This document shows positions 30,891 through 39,620 of a stretch of DNA of 64,000 nt, piece after piece. The DNA comes from Nocardioides sp. T2.26MG-1. Its GTDB lineage: Bacteria; Actinomycetota; Actinomycetes; Propionibacteriales; Nocardioidaceae. The translations under genes were made by a program, and so were the position numbers. Each line of letters starts with the position of its first letter. Positions within the stretch are counted from its first letter, which is position 1. The notes under the pieces were generated by a model. The model did not search any database. It worked only from the letters and a program-made list of their open reading frames with translations, and was not told where the DNA came from. The stretch is from positions 1 through 64,000 of the forward strand of contig NZ_CATNLZ010000001.1 of the NCBI RefSeq assembly GCF_950101795.1, given 5' to 3'.

Positions 30891-31912
30891 GCCGGCGCGC
30901 CCGCGTCGCCACCTTCATGGCGCTCGCTCTCGTGGTCCTCTGTGGTGTCACGGCCTACGCCGTCGCCTCGGCGGTCCGCTACCACCGGACCCACGACCGC
31001 CCGCCGACGGTCGCCACGGTCACCGACGACGCCGCCGTGGACGCGATGAGCGAACCGCGCATCCTCTTCCGGCACACCGGGATCGACGAGCGCTACGGCC
31101 GGGTCGCCGTGGTCTCCCTCGTCGACCCCGGCGGCGCCCGGGCGTTCACACCGGTCTCGTGCGACCGCGTGTACGCGACGTCCGAGGTCGAGTCGTGCTT
31201 GCGGACCGAGCGCGGTGTCGTCACGGAGTACTCGCTGACCGAGTACGACGACCGGTGGCACCAGCTCCAGCAGGTGCCGGTCCCCGGGATTCCCAGTCGC
31301 ACCCGGCTGTCTCCGGACGGATCGCTCGTGGCGACGACCACGTTCGTCAGCGGGCACTCGTACATGCAGGTCGGCTTCTCGACCGCGACCGAGATCCGCG
31401 ACGTCGACGGCGACAGCCACGGCGACCTGGAGAAGTTCGACCTCGTGCTCCTGGGGCGTCACGTGGTGCCCCGTGACCGCAACGTCTGGGGAGTCACGTT
31501 CGGCCCCGACGACAACACCTTCTACGCCACGGTCGGCACCGGCGGTGAGACCTACCTGGTCCGGGGCGACCTGCGCGCGCGGACCCTCACGTCGGTCGCC
31601 GACGACGTCGAGTGCCCCTCGCTCTCCCCGGACGGCACGCGCATCGCGTTCAAGCAGGCGAGCCGGCGTGACGGCCGCACGTGGTGGACACCAGCGGTGC
31701 TGGACCTGGCGCACGGCCGACGGACCGTGCTGTCCGGCGAGACCCGTGACGTCGACGACCAGATCGAGTGGCTCGACCGCGACACCGTGCTCTACGGCGT
31801 GGGTCGCGAGGACGAGCCGGGAGTCAGCGATGTCTGGGAGCTCGACACGTCGTCGGATGCACGGCCCCGGCTGCTCATCGAGCAGGCCTGGTCGCCGGCC
31901 GTGGTGCGCTGA
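30887..31912 (+). CDS. TolB-like beta-propeller protein, exported
   Basis: 341 residues. N-terminal signal anchor (VATFMALALVVLCGVTAYAVA) then WD40/TolB-like blades with repeated SPDG motifs (RLSPDGSLVATTT, SLSPDGTRIAFKQ). The segment DVDGDSHGDLEKFDL looks like a calcium-binding loop. It overlaps the MFS gene by four bases (ATGA). It may be an extracytoplasmic sensor or polysaccharide-binding scaffold; no enzyme motif is visible. Confidence 0.72.
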   Translation: MSRRARVATFMALALVVLCGVTAYAVASAVRYHRTHDRPPTVATVTDDAAVDAMSEPRILFRHTGIDERYGRVAVVSLVDPGGARAFTPVSCDRVYATSEVESCLRTERGVVTEYSLTEYDDRWHQLQQVPVPGIPSRTRLSPDGSLVATTTFVSGHSYMQVGFSTATEIRDVDGDSHGDLEKFDLVLLGRHVVPRDRNVWGVTFGPDDNTFYATVGTGGETYLVRGDLRARTLTSVADDVECPSLSPDGTRIAFKQASRRDGRTWWTPAVLDLAHGRRTVLSGETRDVDDQIEWLDRDTVLYGVGREDEPGVSDVWELDTSSDARPRLLIEQAWSPAVVR

Positions 31913-31931
31913 CGACCAGGCCCCGACCGGC

Positions 31932-33248
31932 TCAGGCGCGCGCCCGGCCCAGCGCCCGGTAGGTCCAGCCGGCTCCGCGCCACCGGGCGGGGTCGAGCGC
32001 GTTGCGGCCGTCGAGGATCCGACGGTGCCGTACCAGGTCGCCCATGGCGACCGGGTCGAGCGCGACGTACTCCGGCCACTCCGTCAGGACCATCACGAGC
32101 TCCGCGTCGGCGACGGCCTCCTCGGGGCTGTGCGCGTACTTCAGGTCCGGCCACCGGTCGCGCGCGTTGTCGACGGCACACGGATCGGTCACGACCACCT
32201 CGGCGCCCTGCAGCTGCAGCTGTGCCGCAACGTTGAGGGCCGGTGAGTCACGGACGTCGTCGCTGTGGGGCTTGAAGGCGGCACCCAGCACCGCGATCCG
32301 CCGCCCGACCACCGAGCCGCCGCACTCCGCACGTGCGAGGTCGACCATGCGCACCCGGCGCCGCTTGTTGATCGAGTCGACCTCGCGCAGGAACGTCAGC
32401 GCCTGGTCGATCCCCAGCTCACCGGCCCGCGCCATGAACGCACGGATGTCCTTGGGGAGGCAGCCGCCGCCGAAGCCGAGACCGGCGTCGAGGAAGCGGC
32501 GACCGATCCGGGCGTCGTACCCGATCGCGTCCGCTAGCTGGGTCACGTCCGCACCGGTCACCTCGCACAGCTCCGCCATCGCGTTGATGAAGGAGATCTT
32601 CGTCGCCAGGAAGGAGTTCGCCGCGACCTTGACGAGCTCCGCCGTGGCGAGGTCGGTGACGAGGAACGGTACGCCGGCGGCGAGTGGGGCCGCGTAGACC
32701 TCGCGCAGGCACGCCACGGCCTCCTCCCGGTCACCCTCGGGGAGGCCGACCACGATGCGGTCGGGGTGCAGCGTGTCGTCGACCGCATGCCCTTCCCGGA
32801 GGAACTCCGGGTTCCAGGCGATCACCGGGCCCGGGCGCGCCTCGTGGAGGCGCCGTCCCAACCGCTCGGCGGTGCCGACCGGGACCGTCGACTTGCCCAC
32901 GACCACGGCGTCCGGCAGCAGGTACGGCAGGAGGCCCTCGAGCGCCGCGTCGACGAACGAGAGATCGGCGGCGTACTCGCCACCCGCGCGTTGAGGGGTG
33001 CCGACACACACGAAGTGCACTCGGCAGTCGGCGACAGCCGCGATGTCGGTCGTGAAGCGAAGGCTCCCCCGGACCCCGTCGCGGAGCAGCTCGGCGAGCC
33101 CCGGCTCGTGGAAGGACGGGATGCTGCGCGCGAGCAGCTCGATCTTCTGGACGTCCTGGTCGACGCCGATGACGTCGTGGCCCATCGCGGCGAGTCCGGC
33201 GGCGTGCACCGCGCCGAGGTAGCCGCATCCGATCACGGAGATCTGCAT
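31932..33248 (-). CDS. UDP-glucose/UDP-N-acetylhexosamine 6-dehydrogenase
   Basis: 438 residues. Oxidises a UDP-hexose to UDP-uronic acid with two NAD. Rossmann start MQISVIGCGYLGAVHAAGLA, central GKSTVPVGTA and NPEFLREGHAV, catalytic Cys in GFGGGCLPKD, and C-terminal UDP-binding AFKPHSDDVRDSPAL. Length and motifs fit the UDP-glucose dehydrogenase (TuaD/Ugd) type, but a UDP-GlcNAc substrate cannot be excluded. Second gene behind the glycosyltransferase, 15 bp apart. It supplies uronic acid units for the polymer. Confidence 0.92.
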   Translation of the reverse strand: MQISVIGCGYLGAVHAAGLAAMGHDVIGVDQDVQKIELLARSIPSFHEPGLAELLRDGVRGSLRFTTDIAAVADCRVHFVCVGTPQRAGGEYAADLSFVDAALEGLLPYLLPDAVVVGKSTVPVGTAERLGRRLHEARPGPVIAWNPEFLREGHAVDDTLHPDRIVVGLPEGDREEAVACLREVYAAPLAAGVPFLVTDLATAELVKVAANSFLATKISFINAMAELCEVTGADVTQLADAIGYDARIGRRFLDAGLGFGGGCLPKDIRAFMARAGELGIDQALTFLREVDSINKRRRVRMVDLARAECGGSVVGRRIAVLGAAFKPHSDDVRDSPALNVAAQLQLQGAEVVVTDPCAVDNARDRWPDLKYAHSPEEAVADAELVMVLTEWPEYVALDPVAMGDLVRHRRILDGRNALDPARWRGAGWTYRALGRARA

Positions 33249-33263
33249 GTCAGCTCCTCCTGC

Positions 33264-34580
33264 TCAGGCCGACACGGCGTGGTCGGCGGCCTGCGGACCC
33301 TTCGACAGCACGAAGCGGCGGAACTCGCCTTCGTCGCCGAGCTCGACGTACCGCGGCTCGGTGGAGGCCGGCACCAGCCGCTGAACGTCGGTGCGCAGCA
33401 ACCGGTCGTAGACAGAGACATACGCCGAGGACTGGGGCTTCCAATCGAGCGCCAGGGAGACCCGACGCCGGGCGCGGCGCGACATCTCCAATCGCAGCTC
33501 GGGATCGTCGAGCAGTCGCTCGACCGCATCCGCGAACGCGACGACGTCGCCCGAGTCGACGTAGAGGCACGAGTCCCCACCCGAGACCCGCGTCTCCTTC
33601 AGGTCGAAGCACACCGAGGGCAGCGCGTAGGCCATGTACTCCATGGTCTTGTTCATGGTCGACACGTCGGCGAGCGGCGTCTTGCGGTCGGGGCACAGTC
33701 CGACCGATGCCTCGCTCAGGTGCTCGGCGATCATGTCCGGCCCGGCCCGGCCGGTGAACGTCACGAAGTCGTCGAGCCCGAGCCGGCGAGACTGGAGTCG
33801 CAGGTCCCCCAGGCAGTCGCCGAACCCGAGCAGCGTCGCCTCCACGTCGCTGCGTCCGCGGCGGTGGACCAGCTCCTCCATCACCTCGAGCACCGTGTCG
33901 ACGCCGTCTTGGGGACCCATGATGCCCAGGTACACGAGCGAGTGGCGAGATGAGCCCTCCGGCGGGTGGATCGGGCGCATCACCGTCGTGTCCGGCCCGC
34001 TGCGCACGACGGTCACGTCCTCAGGAGCCAGGCCGCCCCGCTCGACGGCGATCTGCTGGTAGGACTCGTTGGTCGAGATCACGTGGTCCGACGTCGCGTA
34101 CGTACGCCGCTCGAGCCAGCGCAGACCCGCCAGCTGCGCGCGACCGCCCCACCCCTGGGGCTCACCGAACCGCGACAGGAACAGCTCGGGGTTGAGGTCG
34201 TGCTGGTCGAACACGAAGCGCACGTTGCGGCGCTTCCAGAGCTTGGCGAGCGCCCAATAGGTGTCCGGCGGGTTGCAGGCCTGCAGGGCCTGGAACGGCG
34301 CCCGGCGCCAGACCCGCCGGCTCAGGTGCGCGGTCCGCAGCCACGAGTACCCGAACTCCACCGCGTAGCCGAGCAGGCCCGTCGCCTGCGGCGCAGGACG
34401 GTACTTGTAGAGGTGGATGTCGTCGATGACGGCGTACGACGGGTCCCCCGGCCCCTTCGGACAGATCACGCTGACCTCGAAGCCCGCGTCTCGCAGGGCG
34501 CGGCACTCCAGCCAGACGCGGCGGTCCAGGGGGACCGGGAGGTTCTGCACGATCACCAGCACATGAGGTCGTTCCGCCAT
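33264..34580 (-). CDS. Glycosyltransferase family 4
   Basis: 438-residue GT-B enzyme: N-terminal VLVIVQNLPVPLDRRVWLECRAL, a mid-domain FDQHDLNPELFLSRF and a C-terminal nucleotide-sugar site (LVYLGIMGPQDGVD, VGLCPDRKTPLADVSTMNK, MEYMAYALPSVCFD). It is like WbpX/TuaC-type cytosolic transferases that add a sugar to a lipid-linked intermediate. Start ATG 34580 (MAERPHVLVI); the earlier in-frame ATG lacks homology. Inverted-repeat site 6 lies upstream. Confidence 0.9.
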   Translation of the reverse strand: MAERPHVLVIVQNLPVPLDRRVWLECRALRDAGFEVSVICPKGPGDPSYAVIDDIHLYKYRPAPQATGLLGYAVEFGYSWLRTAHLSRRVWRRAPFQALQACNPPDTYWALAKLWKRRNVRFVFDQHDLNPELFLSRFGEPQGWGGRAQLAGLRWLERRTYATSDHVISTNESYQQIAVERGGLAPEDVTVVRSGPDTTVMRPIHPPEGSSRHSLVYLGIMGPQDGVDTVLEVMEELVHRRGRSDVEATLLGFGDCLGDLRLQSRRLGLDDFVTFTGRAGPDMIAEHLSEASVGLCPDRKTPLADVSTMNKTMEYMAYALPSVCFDLKETRVSGGDSCLYVDSGDVVAFADAVERLLDDPELRLEMSRRARRRVSLALDWKPQSSAYVSVYDRLLRTDVQRLVPASTEPRYVELGDEGEFRRFVLSKGPQAADHAVSA

Positions 34581-34631
34581 GTCGCCACACTCGGAGGGAA
34601 ACGGCCCGACCACGATGGGATCAGCGCCAAA

Positions 34632-34647
34632 TTCCCCAAATGGGGGG
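34632..34647 (-). promoter_or_regulatory. Inverted-repeat site 6
   Basis: On the minus strand TCCCCCC-AT-TTGGGGA, within CCCCAAATGGGG, in the divergent region between the glycosyltransferase (minus) and the DUF4082/beta-helix protein (plus). Confidence 0.6.
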
Positions 34648-34741
34648 ACATCCGTGTCGCGGCAGCGCTGGCAGAGTGAGGGCGACCGGTTCATCGCTGC
34701 AGGCCTGGGCGCGAACCACGCCGCCGACCTCGAGGTGCCCG

Positions 34742-36451
34742 ATGACCACCCACGCCCATCGACGCCGACGCGACCACGGCGGCCGACCCCGGGCCGCGCT
34801 CACCGCGGTTCTCCTCTCGATCGGGCTCACCCTCCCGACGGTCACGTTCATGGCCCTGGTCGCGCCGGCGTCCGTCGCACAGGCCGGCGGCCTGTTCCCG
34901 GCGGACGGCACGGTCGAGGCCACGCAGGACTCCGACGTCGTTGCCGTGGAGCTGGGCATGCGGTTCATCCCCAAGGTCGCCGGTCAGGCCACCGGGGTGC
35001 GGGTCTTCAAGATCTCGGCGAGCCCCCACGCCACACCCGACTCCGGCACCGTGTGGGACTCCCGCGGTCGGCGCCTCGCGACGACGACATTCGAGACGAC
35101 ACCCACGACCGGTTGGCTGGCCGTCGACTTCGACGAGCCGGTCGACCTGCGGCCGGGAGAGACGTACACGGTCTCCGTCCACGTCCCGCACGGGCGCTAC
35201 GCCGTGACTGAGAGGTACTTCGACCACAGGATCGAGACCTCTCAGCTCGTGGCCCCGGGATCCCGCAACGGCGTCTACCGCTACGGCACGTCCTCGCAGT
35301 TCCCGTTCCAGACCTACCACTCGTCCAACTACTGGGTGGACGTCGCGTTCGTCGCCGTCGACGCCGCCGGGACACCGACCAGCAACCCGACGTCGAGCAC
35401 CGGGCCGGACGGCACGCCGTCGTCGTCCGGGGAGACCCAGGCCCCACCCGCTCCCCCCTCGGGCGGCGCCGGCACTTCCGACAACTCGCCCACCGGGGCC
35501 GATCCCACCGACAGCACCCCCACCGACAGCACCCCCACCGACAGCACCCCCACCGACAGCACCCCCACCGACAGCACCCCCACCGACAGCACTCCCACCG
35601 ACAGCACTCCCACGAGCCCGCCCCCTACCGACCCGAGCGGCTCCCCGACGAACCCGACGCCTCCCACCGGGGACTGGCCCGGCCCCGACAACACCGGGAT
35701 GCCCAGTGGCACCGCGCTCACGGCGTACTCGGGGCCGTGCACCATCACCCGTCCGACGCGCCTCACCGCCGTCGACGCCACGTCGTGCGACGCGATCCTG
35801 GTGAGGTCGGCAGGGGTCGTGATCTCCGACTCCCTCCTCCCTCGGGTGGATGTGACCGACGGGCGCGACGACAGCGTCACGGTGACCGACTCGACGGTGC
35901 GTGGCGGCGACTGGGTGGACGGGGCGGTCTGGGGCTCCAACATCACCCTCACACGGGTCGAGGTCACCGGCGGCCAGCACAGCGTCCACTGCGGGGACCA
36001 GTGCACGGTCACCGACTCATGGCTGCATGAGCAGTACAACCCTGCCGGACGCAGCTTCCACAACAACGCCTTCATCTCCAACGGCGGCAACACGATGGTC
36101 GTGCGGCACAACACCTTGGCGTGCACACCTCAGGTCAACAGCTCCGACGGCGGTTGCACGGCCGACCTGTCGCTCTTCGGTGACTTCGAACCGATCCGCG
36201 ACGTGCGCATCGAGCGCAACCTGTTCGTGGCCAACCCGACGGGGATCAGCTACTGCCTCCACGCGGGCCACAACCCGGGGAAGCCGTATGGAACGGACCC
36301 ACGCGGCGTCCAGGTCGTCGACAACGTCTTCCAGCGCGGCAACAACGGCAGGTGCGGCGTGTGGGGAGCGGTCACGTCCTTCCTCGAGGACGGCACGGGC
36401 AACGTGTGGTCGGGAAACGTCTGGGACGACGGGACGGCGCTGCGACCCTGA
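34742..36451 (+). CDS. Secreted DUF4082 plus right-handed beta-helix protein
   Basis: 569 residues. Signal peptide (about 1-48, cut near AQAGG) then a DUF4082 carbohydrate-binding-like module (about 52-205, GRYAVTERYF and SSNYWVDVAF). A Pro/Thr/Ser linker carries seven PTDST repeats (255-289). The C-terminal right-handed beta-helix (about 335-569) has HNNAFISNGG, CTADLSLFGDF and NLFVANPTGISYC. The helix is 60% or more identical by eye to the protein at 48303-49307. Likely an extracellular polysaccharide-binding or lyase-like protein; no catalytic residues were identified. Confidence 0.8.
   Translation: MTTHAHRRRRDHGGRPRAALTAVLLSIGLTLPTVTFMALVAPASVAQAGGLFPADGTVEATQDSDVVAVELGMRFIPKVAGQATGVRVFKISASPHATPDSGTVWDSRGRRLATTTFETTPTTGWLAVDFDEPVDLRPGETYTVSVHVPHGRYAVTERYFDHRIETSQLVAPGSRNGVYRYGTSSQFPFQTYHSSNYWVDVAFVAVDAAGTPTSNPTSSTGPDGTPSSSGETQAPPAPPSGGAGTSDNSPTGADPTDSTPTDSTPTDSTPTDSTPTDSTPTDSTPTDSTPTSPPPTDPSGSPTNPTPPTGDWPGPDNTGMPSGTALTAYSGPCTITRPTRLTAVDATSCDAILVRSAGVVISDSLLPRVDVTDGRDDSVTVTDSTVRGGDWVDGAVWGSNITLTRVEVTGGQHSVHCGDQCTVTDSWLHEQYNPAGRSFHNNAFISNGGNTMVVRHNTLACTPQVNSSDGGCTADLSLFGDFEPIRDVRIERNLFVANPTGISYCLHAGHNPGKPYGTDPRGVQVVDNVFQRGNNGRCGVWGAVTSFLEDGTGNVWSGNVWDDGTALRP
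35504..35608. repeat. Seven 15-bp in-frame repeats (PTDST)
   Basis: CCCACCGACAGCACC repeated seven times, the last two with ACT for ACC. It encodes the flexible linker of the secreted protein and is a candidate hypervariable minisatellite. Confidence 0.9.
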
Positions 36452-36487
36452 CCGGCAACGTCACGGCACCTTCACCGGCAGGCCCGA

Positions 36488-36775
36488 TCAGGCCACCAGC
36501 TGTTGCTTGCCGGTGACGAACGCCGCCAGCGTCCCCAGCGTGTCGAAGACCTCGCCCGTGAACTCACTGTCGTCGATGGCGATGCCGAAGCGCTCCTCGA
36601 GCACGACGACCAGCTCCACGAGCGAGAGCGAGTCGAGCTCCGGGATGCCGCCGAGCAGCCCGGTCGACGTGGTCAGCGAGTCACGCCGCTCCTCGATACC
36701 GAGGACCGTGACGACGGCGTCGACAACCTCGACGAACGTGGTGTCGGTGTGGTCGGGGCTCTGCGTGGTGTCCAT
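36488..36775 (-). CDS. Acyl carrier protein
   Basis: 95 residues. Four-helix carrier with the phosphopantetheine site ELDSLSLVE (Ser49). It carries an acyl or aminoacyl thioester made by the ligase two genes upstream. It is the last gene of the minus-strand unit GNAT, ligase, decarboxylase, carrier. The same triad of carrier, AMP ligase and type-III decarboxylase sits beside exosortase A in Gram-negative exopolysaccharide loci (established); here no exosortase gene is visible. Confidence 0.88.
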   Translation of the reverse strand: MDTTQSPDHTDTTFVEVVDAVVTVLGIEERRDSLTTSTGLLGGIPELDSLSLVELVVVLEERFGIAIDDSEFTGEVFDTLGTLAAFVTGKQQLVA

Positions 36776-36795
36776 GGAATCTCCTGTTGAGTCAT

Positions 36796-38031
36796 TCAGA
36801 CGAGGACCTCGACCGGTTGGTCGTGTCCGAGGAAGGCGGTGGGGCTCGCGGTGAGGCCGTAGGCGCCCGCCTGGAAGACGACGACGAGGTCACCGACCTC
36901 GACGGTGGGCAGCGACACCTTGGAGCCGAGCAGGTCCAAGGGTGTGCACAGGCACCCGACGACGGTCACCGGCTCGGGCGCATCCTCGTCGGACGGTCCG
37001 AGCCGGGTTCCGACCACGAGCGGGTAGTTGCGCCGGATGACCTGGCCGAGGTTCCCCGAGGCGGCGAGCTGGTGGTGCATGCCGCCGTCGACGACGGCGA
37101 AGCGCTGACCGCGCGAGACCTTCGTGTCGACGACGCGGGTGACGTAGACCCCAGCCTCGCCGACGATGTACCGGCCCAGCTCCACCACCGCTCGCGCCTC
37201 GGGCAGGGCGGGACGCAGCCGTGTCTCGAGCAACCGGTGGAGGTTCTCACCGAGCCTGGCCAGGTCGAGCGGCTGGTCCTTCTCGAAGTAGGGGATCCCG
37301 AAGCCGCCGCCGAGGTTGACGTAGCGCACCGCGGCAGCTGCGTGGTCGGCCAACCGGAGGACCAGGTCGACGGTGCGCTCCTGAGCCGCCGCGAGGATGT
37401 CCGCGTCGAGGTTCTGCGAACCCGCGAAGACGTGGAAGCCGACCATGTCGAGGTCGCGGTCGGCCACGAGACCCAGGAGCTCGGGCACCTGCTCGGCGTC
37501 GACGCCGAACTGCTGCGGCCCGCCACCCATGCGCATGCCCGATCCCTGAACGGCGAAGTCCGGGTTGACCCGGATGGCGGCGACCGGTCGGACACCGACC
37601 GCCTCGCCGGCGGCCAGGAGCCGGTCGACCTCGCCCCGGGACTCGACCTCCACCACGACGCCGGTGGCGGCGGCCTGACGCAGCTCCGCCTCCGTCTTGC
37701 CGGGACCGGCGAAGCTGACGTCGCCCGGGTCGATCCCGGTGTCGAGGGCGGTCCGCATCTCCCGTGCCGATGCGACGTCGAGGACGTCGACCAACCCGGC
37801 GAGGTGCTGGACCACGGCGGGCATGGGATTGGCCTTCACGGCGTACCCGAGGTGCAGGTCGCCGGGAAGGGCCGCACGCAGCGACTCGACGCGCGAGGTC
37901 AGCAGCCTGCGGTCGTAGGCGAAGAACGGTGTCGAGCCGACGCCGGCAGCCAGCCGCTCCAGCGGCATGCCGCCGACCACGAGCTGTCCGTCCTTGACGT
38001 CGAAGGCCTCGACGTGGCGGTCGGGAGTCAT
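36796..38031 (-). CDS. PLP-dependent decarboxylase (DAP/ornithine type III fold)
   Basis: 411 residues. Alanine-racemase-like TIM barrel with the PLP lysine in YAVKANP (Lys66), GFHVFAGSQ, the phosphate loop GGGFGIPY and a second catalytic domain with VGCLCTPLD (active-site Cys supplied by the partner subunit). It is like diaminopimelate decarboxylase but without its specificity motif, matching the exosortase-associated group. It may decarboxylate an aminoacyl group to an amine that decorates the polymer (inference). It overlaps the ligase stop. Confidence 0.87.
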   Translation of the reverse strand: MTPDRHVEAFDVKDGQLVVGGMPLERLAAGVGSTPFFAYDRRLLTSRVESLRAALPGDLHLGYAVKANPMPAVVQHLAGLVDVLDVASAREMRTALDTGIDPGDVSFAGPGKTEAELRQAAATGVVVEVESRGEVDRLLAAGEAVGVRPVAAIRVNPDFAVQGSGMRMGGGPQQFGVDAEQVPELLGLVADRDLDMVGFHVFAGSQNLDADILAAAQERTVDLVLRLADHAAAAVRYVNLGGGFGIPYFEKDQPLDLARLGENLHRLLETRLRPALPEARAVVELGRYIVGEAGVYVTRVVDTKVSRGQRFAVVDGGMHHQLAASGNLGQVIRRNYPLVVGTRLGPSDEDAPEPVTVVGCLCTPLDLLGSKVSLPTVEVGDLVVVFQAGAYGLTASPTAFLGHDQPVEVLV

Positions 38032-39593
38032 CCGGCCAACTCCTCTCGGACCGCACCGCGGTCGAACTTCCCGTTCGGCGACTGCGGCAGCTTGGGGCGG
38101 ATCTCGACGGCCGACGGGACCATGAACGACGGGAGTGCCCGCCGATAGGCCGAGAGCAGGTCGACCGCGTCGAACGCGTCCGGCTGCGCGGGCGTCACCA
38201 CCACCACGATCCTCTGCCCGAGGCGGTCGTCGGCGACACCGACCGCGACCGCGTCCCGGACCAGGCCGGACTCGTAGGCCACCTCCTCGACCTCGGTGGG
38301 GCTGACCCGGTAGCCGGACGTCTTGATCATGTCGTCCTGCCGTCCGACGAAGTACAAGAAGCCCTCCTCGTCGGTCCGGACCGTGTCGCCCGACCAGACC
38401 GCGATCTCGGCCGGCCGCCAGGTCGGCTGCGACCCCGGAGCGGGGCGGAAGCGCAGAGCGGTCTGCTCCGGGTCGTTCCAGTAGCCGAGGGCGACCAGAG
38501 GTCCACGATGCACCAGCTCGCCCTCCTCGCCCGGTCCGCAGCGGGACCCGTCGGGTCGGACGACCAGCACCTCGGCGTTCGGGATGGCCCTGCCGATCGA
38601 GTCCGGCCGGCGGTCGACCTCGGCAGGGTCGAGGTAGGTCGACCGGAAGGCCTCGGTGAGGCCGTACATGAGGTACGGCGCCGCCTGCGGGAACAGCTCG
38701 CGGAGCTGGTCGAGCGTCGCCTTGGGCAGTCGGCCGCCGGTGTTGGCGAAGTACCGCAGACGCTCCCGCGCCTGCTCCGGCCACGCCGCCTCGGCGACCT
38801 GGATCCACAGTGGCGGGACACACGTGAGCCCGGTGACTCCGTGGAGCGCGCAGAGCCGCGGCACCTCGGCGGGGAACAGGTAGTTCATGAGCACCACGTG
38901 CGCACCCACCCAGAAGGCGGTCGTGAGCTGGCTCAGGCCCGCGTCGAAGCTGATGGGGAGCGCGGCGAGGACGACGTCGTCGGGGACGTTCCCCAGGTAG
39001 CCGCTCACGCTCTCGGCTCCGACCAGGAGGTTGCGGTGGCTGAGCACGACCCCCTTCGGACGGCCGGTGCTGCCGGAGGTGTAGAGGATCGCGGCCGGGT
39101 CGAGGTCGACGCCGTCGACAGGCACCGGTGTCCGCGCCGACCCGGCCAGCTCGTCGTACCGAGCCAGCTGGACGCCGTCGACCTCCCGCCCGTCGGCCTC
39201 GCCGACCAGGACCACCGCCACGAGGCTCTGGGCGTCACCGAGGAGGTCGGCGAGCAGCGCCCATCGCTGCGGGCTGGTGACCAGGACACGCACCTCGCAG
39301 TCCAGCAGCACGAAGGACGCCTGCTCCGGCTTGAGCACCGGGTTGACGGGCACGAAGAGGCCGCCGGCGACCGAGGTCGCGAAGATCGACGTGACGGTCT
39401 CGATCCGTTTCTCGAGGTAGATCGCGACCCGGTCGCCACGACCCACCCCCACGTCCTGCAGACCGGCGCCGACCGCCTGCACGTCCGACCACAACCGGTC
39501 GTAGTCGACGGTCGCGTCCTGATAGCTCAGGGCCGCAGACGCACCACGAAGCCGCGCCTGTTCAGCGACCAGATCGTGCACGTGGACCCTCAT
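38028..39593 (-). CDS. AMP-dependent acyl/aminoacyl ligase
   Basis: 521-residue member of the ANL superfamily. AMP motif YTSGSTGRPKGVVLSH (about 168-183), A5 region MYGLTEAF, A7 SGDTVRTDEEGF, A8 hinge GRQDDMIKTSGYRVSPTEVE, and C-terminal catalytic Lys in PNGKFDR. It activates an acid as adenylate and probably loads the carrier protein encoded two genes downstream. Substrate unknown. Confidence 0.9.
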   Translation of the reverse strand: MRVHVHDLVAEQARLRGASAALSYQDATVDYDRLWSDVQAVGAGLQDVGVGRGDRVAIYLEKRIETVTSIFATSVAGGLFVPVNPVLKPEQASFVLLDCEVRVLVTSPQRWALLADLLGDAQSLVAVVLVGEADGREVDGVQLARYDELAGSARTPVPVDGVDLDPAAILYTSGSTGRPKGVVLSHRNLLVGAESVSGYLGNVPDDVVLAALPISFDAGLSQLTTAFWVGAHVVLMNYLFPAEVPRLCALHGVTGLTCVPPLWIQVAEAAWPEQARERLRYFANTGGRLPKATLDQLRELFPQAAPYLMYGLTEAFRSTYLDPAEVDRRPDSIGRAIPNAEVLVVRPDGSRCGPGEEGELVHRGPLVALGYWNDPEQTALRFRPAPGSQPTWRPAEIAVWSGDTVRTDEEGFLYFVGRQDDMIKTSGYRVSPTEVEEVAYESGLVRDAVAVGVADDRLGQRIVVVVTPAQPDAFDAVDLLSAYRRALPSFMVPSAVEIRPKLPQSPNGKFDRGAVREELAG

Positions 39594-39620
39594 CCGATAC
39601 TCCTTCTCGTCGTCATCCGC

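Noticed and set aside
35504..35608. Regular short repeats as possible CRISPR or binding-site array
   Set aside because: They are in frame inside a secreted protein and encode a Pro/Thr/Ser linker.
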